A stretch of 11,233 nt of DNA from JBGTBD01 sp041749475 (GTDB lineage: Bacteria > Pseudomonadota > Alphaproteobacteria > Rickettsiales > UBA998), in NCBI GenBank assembly GCA_041749475.1, contig JBGTBD010000030.1, positions 1 through 11,233 of the forward strand, given 5' to 3'. A program made the position numbers and the translations under genes. Of the stretch, positions 7,501 to 11,233 are shown piece after piece (within the stretch, counting starts at the first letter, position 1; each line of letters begins with the position of its first letter). The notes beneath the pieces are model-generated. The model made no database searches. It had not been told where the DNA came from and was given only the letters and a program-made list of their open reading frames with translations.

Positions 7501-8256
7501 GGTAGTGAAGCGCTTATCGGCGCGGCGGCGAGTGTGTTGGCGAGTGGGCCTTCTACCGTGTTCGATGAAGTGGGGGAGGTGACGGTGTTGCTCGTTGGGA
7601 ATGGAACGCTGGAAAGCGTTTCAGAACTCGCGGTGTTGAATGGTGCAAACTCGGCGTTGCTGGGGGATGAAATCATCCAGTTCCAGTATGCGGAAGAAAT
7701 CGAACCGGGGAAATATACGTTGTCGCGGTTATTGCGCGGGCGGTTGGGAACGGAGTTCGCCATTGATACCCATGTGTTGGGGGAGAGGTTCGTGTTGCTC
7801 GACGGGGCGATACAGAAGGAAGTGATGGCAACACAGTTCATCGGGCGGGCGCTTGCGTATAAGCCTGTTACCGTCGGGGCGACGTTGGGGACAACGGAGG
7901 CGGAGGACATTACGTTCACCGGGCGGTGTCTGAAGCCCTATGCACCTGTGCATGTATCGGGAGTGCGGGGTGTGGCTGGGAATCTCATCGTGTCATGGAT
8001 ACGCCGCACGCGCATCGGCGGGGAATGGCGGGACGGGGTTGATGTGCCGTTGAGCGAGGCTGTGGAGATGTATGAGGTGGAAGTGTTGGACAGTGTGGAT
8101 GTGGTGAGGACATTCAGTGTTACTACACCGATGGTTACTTATAGCGATGCGGAGCAAATAACGGATTTCGGGAGTGTGCAGGCAATTGTGACTGTACGGA
8201 TTTACCAGATGTCGGAAAAGATAGGACGCGGGTGGCCAGCGGTGGCGGAGGTTTAA
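4582..8256 (+). CDS. GTA-type baseplate hub protein ('megatron'), TIM-barrel-containing
   Basis: The protein has 1224 residues, near the size of the gene transfer agent hub (Rcc01698-like, about 1,300). In GTA particles and related siphophages this protein sits at the tail tip and contacts the cell envelope. Residues 1-50 are Gly/Ala-rich (GGALPVVGPLVGAAIGRTLG). A Thr/Lys/Gly linker follows near 93-115. A GTA TIM-barrel domain spans about 265-660, with FAIGSELIGL (Glu432) and IWFTEFGFPSVDGATNQPNV (Glu585), the two glutamates placed as in clan-A glycosidases, and YHHTDGGWYNMDPLWASPHI between them. A phage tail hub region (about 670-890) and a Rcc01698-like C-terminal domain follow. GTG 4582 is the likely start: GGAGGG lies six bases upstream and VASIILSTVGA fits the family start. 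The open frame also reaches GTG 4540. It stands between cellular genes, with no GTA peptidase or tail genes beside it. Confidence 0.9.
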   Translation: MASIILSTVGASVGGALPVVGPLVGAAIGRTLGGAVGGFIDGAVFGSETVRREGSRMADLSVQVSTYGKMIPLVYGSVRIAGNVIWSRPIKETATTTTSKAGGGKGGGGGTKVSSTNYSYSVSLAIAICEGPVTGILRAWADAQQLDLSQGTYRIYYGDEEQLPDPYIESFEGVGKTPAYRGMAYVVIEDFPLADFGNRIPNFTFEVKRKLQFPDYDGQSVEDMVTGMIMIPGAGEYVYDTTVQYKVSGEVVDGTFVQRTTKAPMNRQTIEARANALVSLDQLAETCPNVSWIAVVACWFGTSADAGDCVVLPGVEYTTGATTEPDQWNVAGRTRVTAHQITLIDGSPRYGGTPDDDALVRYLTELKSRGYNILFLPLFFMDVDGKPWRGRLTGSASEVNSFFTKTNGYNAFITHYANLVHDKVDAFAIGSELIGLTKVTDTPGNYPAVNQLVSLAATVKGIMGETLITYAADWSEYHHTDGGWYNMDPLWASPHIDVIGIDAYFPLTDAPQGEMGYDIHAVIDGWTSGEGYDFYYSDVDRTIQSPLAAAYAWKNIDWFWNNTHTNPDASVTGWVPQSKRIWFTEFGFPSVDGATNQPNVFYDPNSVESFFPYHSKGWVDFRAQRTGVAATLAKWQESDMVERTFLWTWDARPFPYFPDLLSVWADGPAWVKGHWVTGKFGASALAAIVRDICVRAGLDESQIDVTRLTDRVDGYVVTQLSNARGLIEDLMQGFFFDALETSGILRFVPRGGESVMTVPAGELVALEDGSAPLTIIRTQELELPREVNVIYLNRQNLYQPGTQTATRQVTESKLADTINLPVVFEDQQAKNAAEVALYLRWLSRTQFQFWVNDDYAALEPTDVITVDADGVSHQMRITRTLRDRGLMRISAVSEDVSVYTVNGTPGLTPNVITAPIIIGTTRMEALDMPALPSDNPEEATLRFAFAGEFEQWRGVVLYRSEDAGANYARLLDGGSEALIGAAASVLASGPSTVFDEVGEVTVLLVGNGTLESVSELAVLNGANSALLGDEIIQFQYAEEIEPGKYTLSRLLRGRLGTEFAIDTHVLGERFVLLDGAIQKEVMATQFIGRALAYKPVTVGATLGTTEAEDITFTGRCLKPYAPVHVSGVRGVAGNLIVSWIRRTRIGGEWRDGVDVPLSEAVEMYEVEVLDSVDVVRTFSVTTPMVTYSDAEQITDFGSVQAIVTVRIYQMSEKIGRGWPAVAEV

Positions 8257-8291
8257 ATTACAGATAGAACGTAAGACATAATCACCATACT

Positions 8292-8392
8292 CGTCATTCC
8301 AGCGAAGGCTGGAATCCAGAGAAGGCTAGGCGGGATGGATGTTGTTTGTAGCGCGTATGCGGGGCTGGATTCCAGCTTTCGCTGGAATGACG
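8292..8392. repeat. REPIN-like intergenic element, copy 2
   Basis: The arms at 8293-8319 and 8365-8391 are inverted copies. Each forms a 7-bp hairpin TTCCAGC/GCTGGAA with a four-base loop (gaag or tttc). Length, arm size and spacing match copy 1 at 3979-4080, while 45 inner bases are unrelated. It follows the tail-hub stop codon and precedes msrA, so it may end tail-hub transcription. Confidence 0.8.
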
Positions 8393-8449
8393 GTTTTAGG
8401 GTGTGTAACCAAACGAGCGTGACAGCGAATTCATAGAAAAGGATTTTTT

Positions 8450-9118
8450 ATGGATGCACCTCGCATGGAGAATATTGTTCTACTGGTCGCTACGTTCGTT
8501 CTGTTCGTGTTGATGCAATTATATGCGACGACTCCCGCTAATGCGGCGGCGCAGACGTTCGACAAGGAACAATGGGATAATCCGGCCTATCAGCAAGCCA
8601 CCTTCGCGGGTGGGTGTTTCTGGTGTGTGGAGTCGGAATTCGAGGCCATTAAAGGCGTCGTGGATGTTGTATCAGGCTATACGGGCGGGCATGTGAAAAA
8701 CCCTACCTATCAGCAGGTTTCAGGACATGATACCGGCCATGCAGAAGCGGTGCGGGTGCTGTTTGACCCCAACATTGTCAGTTACGAGAAACTACTGGAG
8801 GCGTTCTGGAATATCCATGACCCGACGCAAGTCGGCGGGCAGGGCGTAGATACGGGGCCGCAATATCGTTCGGTCATTTTCACCCATACGCCGGAGCAGA
8901 AGGCGCTGGCGGAGACCGCTAAAGCGTCCGTGGAGGCTTCCCGCCGCTTCAAGAAGCCATTGACGACCAGTGTCGAGCCCTCAGTGGAATTTTACCCGGC
9001 TGAGGATTACCATCAGGATTATAATACGAAACGCGGGGTAACCTATAAAAGCGTATTCGAGCTCGAGGGGAAGTCCACCACGCTTAAAAAGCGCGGGTTC
9101 TGGGGGATTTTCGAGTAG
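8450..9118 (+). CDS. msrA: Exported peptide-methionine (S)-S-oxide reductase
   Basis: MsrA reduces methionine-S-sulfoxide in proteins. The protein has 222 residues, with the family core from FAGGCFWCVESEF (catalytic Cys56, second Cys59) through VVSGYTGGHVKNPTY, the GHAEAV motif, FWNIHDPTQ, GPQYRSVIF and FYPAEDYHQDY. A hydrophobic N-terminal segment (ENIVLLVATFVLFVLMQLYA, then TTPANAAA) indicates a signal peptide or anchor, so repair takes place in the periplasm. The C-terminal tail (STTLKKRGFWGIFE) has no cysteine, so only Cys59 of the GCFWC motif could resolve the disulfide. ATG 8450 has AAAAGGA six bases upstream. No MsrB domain is fused. It appears to be a single-gene unit after the REPIN-like element. 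Confidence 0.92.
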   Translation: MDAPRMENIVLLVATFVLFVLMQLYATTPANAAAQTFDKEQWDNPAYQQATFAGGCFWCVESEFEAIKGVVDVVSGYTGGHVKNPTYQQVSGHDTGHAEAVRVLFDPNIVSYEKLLEAFWNIHDPTQVGGQGVDTGPQYRSVIFTHTPEQKALAETAKASVEASRRFKKPLTTSVEPSVEFYPAEDYHQDYNTKRGVTYKSVFELEGKSTTLKKRGFWGIFE

Positions 9119-9192
9119 TTGTGCGTTCGGGAAAATAGCCGAAAATTCCATAAAATTCATCAAACTGTCACACACGTGGCCTGTTGCCTGCC

Positions 9193-9198
9193 TATAAT
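9193..9198 (+). promoter_or_regulatory. Possible -10 box for the glycine-zipper pair
   Basis: A perfect TATAAT lies 20 bases before ATG 9218. No TTGACA-like box is found at 15-18 bases upstream, so the promoter would be weak, activator-dependent or false. The leader between it and the start is very short. Confidence 0.35.
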
Positions 9199-9217
9199 GA
9201 AAGGGTGGTAATAACGT

Positions 9218-9649
9218 ATGGCATTTAGCGACGATAATACCGAATGCACGGAAGGAAAGCGTGGAGATTGCACGCCGGCTTCCAAAAGCCACCTGGTTGG
9301 CAGCACCATCAACGGTGCGGTGATCGGGGCGGTGGTGTTCGGGCTTGCCGGGGCGGCCATCTCGGCGATGACCGGTATCGACGTTCCTGACGGGGCGATC
9401 TATGGTGGGGCAGGCGGAGCGGTCATCGGCGGCGGGGCGGGGTTGATGAAGGGTATGAGCGCGACCCGGATACAGCACCAGCAGGTCGTCGCACAGCGGA
9501 TGCAACAGCGACCGGGGGTTCCCGTGAACTGGCATCTGGAAATCAACGAAGCGTCTACGCGCATCTCGAATGAGCGGGCGTTACAGGAACAATCGGCGGC
9601 ACAAAGTGCATTGATCACTGAGGTCGCCCAGGAAATGATAGGAATATAG
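9218..9649 (+). CDS. Unknown glycine-zipper membrane protein
   Basis: I do not recognise a named family. The 143-residue protein begins with an acidic, Cys-containing head (CTEGKRGDC, residues 10-18). It is followed by two glycine-rich hydrophobic stretches: about 27-54 (INGAVIGAVVFGLAGAAISA) and about 59-78 (AIYGGAGGAVIGGGAGLMKG). The repeated small residues at three- or four-residue spacing are glycine-zipper patterns, found in membrane helices that pack tightly or oligomerise. The C-terminal half is soluble and Gln-rich (QHQQVVAQRMQQRPG). No clear signal peptide is present, so the membrane insertion mode is uncertain. The stop codon is 9 bases before the next gene, whose ribosome binding site begins at the stop, so the two are surely co-transcribed. 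Confidence 0.7.
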   Translation: MAFSDDNTECTEGKRGDCTPASKSHLVGSTINGAVIGAVVFGLAGAAISAMTGIDVPDGAIYGGAGGAVIGGGAGLMKGMSATRIQHQQVVAQRMQQRPGVPVNWHLEINEASTRISNERALQEQSAAQSALITEVAQEMIGI

Positions 9650-9658
9650 GAGCACGCC

Positions 9659-10522
9659 ATGTCACTTTTCAGAGCCGCCGCAGGATTAGCACTTGGGGGA
9701 GCCGCATTCGGCCTCGCCGCATGGGGGATAGACCCGGATTTCCTGGTGGAGAACGATCAGATTAAAACTTTGGCAACTGAGCTGACGACGAAGTCAGATG
9801 TGGCCACCCAACTCAAGGATTTCGCGAGCGTGGTGGACACAGTTCCTACCAATATCCCCGATGGTTTCCACCTCTTCGAAGGTGTGGCTGATGGTGGAAA
9901 ACACCTATTGGTGAATACAGAAAAGGCGATGCCGCTCATCCCCGGCGCTACTGCGTTGAATGAGTATTTCGGACTTTCCGCGAATCCTGAAGTGGCAAAG
10001 CTGACGGAGCATTTAAATACCATCACGACGTTTGCCGAAAACAAAACGCCTGAAGCTATCTCGCAAGCGCTGGCCAATCCCCCTGCGCCCATTAAAGAAG
10101 CATTCGGCGCTGTTAATGACTATTTCGTAAAAGGTGTTGTAGCATTGGGTGATACCGGGCTTCAGCGTGACCTTTCGTATAGCGCTCTTTCGTTGCCTGT
10201 CGGCGGTGCGCTGGGATTGGGTGCGGTTGGGGCCTTTCAGGGTAATAATCAGGCGCCGGTCGTCGGAAGATTCACCGAGCAGGAAACGCTTCGCAGGCAA
10301 GCTATTGCGGCGCGAGGCGGTCAACTTCCACCGGGGTATGATGTGTCGGAACTGAGCCAGTCCGCTGACCGTCCGCACACGATAGCTCCGCAGCCGATGC
10401 CGCAGCAAGCGCATGCTGCGAGCGTGCAACAACCGGGTGGCTCAAAAGTCGCTGATTATCTGAGAGCGATGAAAGAGGCTTCCGATCCGGCACATGCAGC
10501 ACCGGGTGGCCGCGGCGCATAA
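9659..10522 (+). CDS. Unknown membrane-associated protein, second gene of the glycine-zipper pair
   Basis: The family is not recognised. The protein has 287 residues with a hydrophobic small-residue segment at 6-22 (AAAGLALGGAAFGLAAWG) and another at about 174-193 (SALSLPVGGALGLGAVGAF). The segment between them is about 150 residues, mostly helical with acidic patches, and could be periplasmic or cytosolic. The tail from 195 is Pro/Gln/Ala-rich and likely disordered. The start is supported by TAGGAG 8 bases upstream. That motif overlaps the stop of the first gene, so translation is probably coupled. It ends 8 bases from the stop of the convergent PH/SHOCT gene. Confidence 0.7.
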   Translation: MSLFRAAAGLALGGAAFGLAAWGIDPDFLVENDQIKTLATELTTKSDVATQLKDFASVVDTVPTNIPDGFHLFEGVADGGKHLLVNTEKAMPLIPGATALNEYFGLSANPEVAKLTEHLNTITTFAENKTPEAISQALANPPAPIKEAFGAVNDYFVKGVVALGDTGLQRDLSYSALSLPVGGALGLGAVGAFQGNNQAPVVGRFTEQETLRRQAIAARGGQLPPGYDVSELSQSADRPHTIAPQPMPQQAHAASVQQPGGSKVADYLRAMKEASDPAHAAPGGRGA

Positions 10523-10530
10523 TCCCGGCT

Positions 10531-11085
10531 TTACGCGTTTAAAATCTTCTGTTTCTGGACGAGGAATTCCTGTTCCGTCAGCACGCCTTTTTGTCTGAGG
10601 GCGGCGAGGCGTTCCAGTTGCGTCGCAACGTCGGTGACGTATTCCACATCGTTCGCCGATTGATATACCCCGGCGGTTTCCTGCACTAATATGCGACGAT
10701 ATTCGTCCATCGCGTTATGCACCGCCTTGACGAAGGGGTCGATGGTCTTGGCGAGGACGAAGCGCATCGCCATATTGGAGGAACCGTCCGAAATGCTCAG
10801 TGAGCCGAATAATATCACGTAATTGCCAAGGATGGACTGCACGCGGTCAAGCTGGACCTGACGCTGGCGTTGGCCGAAGAACATGCCGGAATCGAGGAAG
10901 ATGACGCGGCGGTTGGTGCAGACGGCGAGAACCGTGTTGCCTTCCGAATAGCCTGAGGTGAGCGCGCGGACTTCCTCGCCTTCATTGAGGATGTTGGGGA
11001 GGCGCTTGATTTCCTTGCGAGTGAAGAAGATGTACTTGTTGGGGAGCGCTTCTATCTGCGCTTCGATATCTTCCAATGTTGGCAT
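10531..11085 (-). CDS. Bacterial PH (YokE-like) domain plus SHOCT domain protein
   Basis: The protein has 184 residues. Positions 30-125 resemble a bPH_3/YokE-type PH domain: a GEEVRALTSGY entry strand, then TVLAVCTNRRVIFLDSGMF and the segment QVQLDRVQSILGN. A short helix-linker follows. Residues 152-182 are a SHOCT domain (LERLAALRQKGVLTEQEFLV plus a QKQKILN end), the short C-terminal module often found on membrane or envelope-associated proteins and thought to mediate oligomerisation. No signal peptide or TM segment is present, so it is cytosolic. The start at 11085 has AAGGGA about ten bases upstream. It converges on the glycine-zipper pair. An 8+8 palindrome (11100-11118) sits just before its start. 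Function is unknown. Confidence 0.85.
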   Translation of the reverse strand: MPTLEDIEAQIEALPNKYIFFTRKEIKRLPNILNEGEEVRALTSGYSEGNTVLAVCTNRRVIFLDSGMFFGQRQRQVQLDRVQSILGNYVILFGSLSISDGSSNMAMRFVLAKTIDPFVKAVHNAMDEYRRILVQETAGVYQSANDVEYVTDVATQLERLAALRQKGVLTEQEFLVQKQKILNA

Positions 11086-11099
11086 GGCTGGTATTTCCC

Positions 11100-11118
11100 T
11101 TCTATTCAGGGAATAGAA
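11100..11118. promoter_or_regulatory. Palindrome upstream of the PH/SHOCT gene
   Basis: TTCTATTC and GAATAGAA are perfect inverted copies around AGG, 15 bases upstream of the start codon on the minus strand. It could be an operator or a leader hairpin covering the ribosome binding site region. No terminator-like T-run is present. Confidence 0.45.
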
Positions 11119-11155
11119 TACCTCACGGCGCTATGCAGGCCAAGCATTATTCACC

Positions 11156-11233
11156 CTATTCTTTAGGATTACTGTTCAACCAGTAATGAATATAGCCGTC
11201 GGCCAGTTTATTGGTGGAGGTCGTCTCGCCGCA
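11156..11233 (-). CDS. C-terminal end of a further minus-strand gene (partial)
   Basis: A frame enters from the right edge on the minus strand and ends at TAG 11156-11158. It encodes 25 residues, from CGETTSTNKLADGYIHY to WLNSNPKE. The composition looks like real coding sequence, but the product is not identifiable. The gap to the PH/SHOCT start is about 70 bases with a palindrome, so it may be a separate unit or the upstream part of the same operon. Confidence 0.5.
   Translation of the reverse strand, partial: CGETTSTNKLADGYIHYWLNSNPKE

Noticed and set aside
7479..7919. A minus-strand frame rich in Ser/Asn/Pro opposite the hub C-terminus.
   Set aside because: This is a shadow of the hub reading frame with no recognisable domain.
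9193..9198. TATAAT considered as part of a full sigma-70 promoter.
   Set aside because: No acceptable -35 box is present at 15-18 bp spacing. It is kept only as a low-confidence -10 candidate.

Overview
The window looks like alphaproteobacterial chromosome. The evidence is a GTA-type tail hub ('megatron') gene, an initiator tRNA of the alphaproteobacterial kind, and GC-rich cellular genes. No species can be named from the sequence alone.

Region 1 (about 1-2830) looks like a decayed mini-island on the 3' side of an initiator tRNA gene that lies on the minus strand at 2823-2899. A 20-bp copy of the tRNA 3' end (48-67) recurs, with a one-base gap, at 2815-2835, so the block is flanked by att-like direct repeats. 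Inside is gene debris of mixed origin: the C-terminal part of a RumA/TrmA-type RNA uracil methyltransferase broken by several frameshifts; an intact-looking TIKI/ChaN-like protein gene; an AT-rich insert (about 1888-2600) with a small secreted Rap1a/Tai-like protein and the tail of a lost upstream gene; and the last codons of what looks like a type III restriction helicase. No integrase is visible.

Region 2 (2823-3210) holds the initiator tRNA, a 29-bp duplication of its 5' end plus leader, and non-coding sequence.

Region 3 (3214-9118) is a set of cellular genes plus one phage-like gene: an exported PEBP-family protein, a cytosolic Cys-rich copper-storage protein (Csp3/DUF326 type, minus strand), the 1224-codon GTA/phage baseplate hub gene standing alone without its usual neighbours, and an exported methionine sulfoxide reductase A. 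Two copies of a ~101-bp REPIN-like inverted repeat sit between these genes. Their hairpin stems vary in a compensatory way.

Region 4 (9119-11233) has two co-oriented unknown membrane proteins with glycine-zipper segments. They converge on a bacterial PH plus SHOCT domain protein (minus strand), which is preceded by an 8+8 palindrome and by the last 25 codons of another minus-strand gene. The best candidates for something new are the orphan megatron, the glycine-zipper pair and the tRNA-flanked island.
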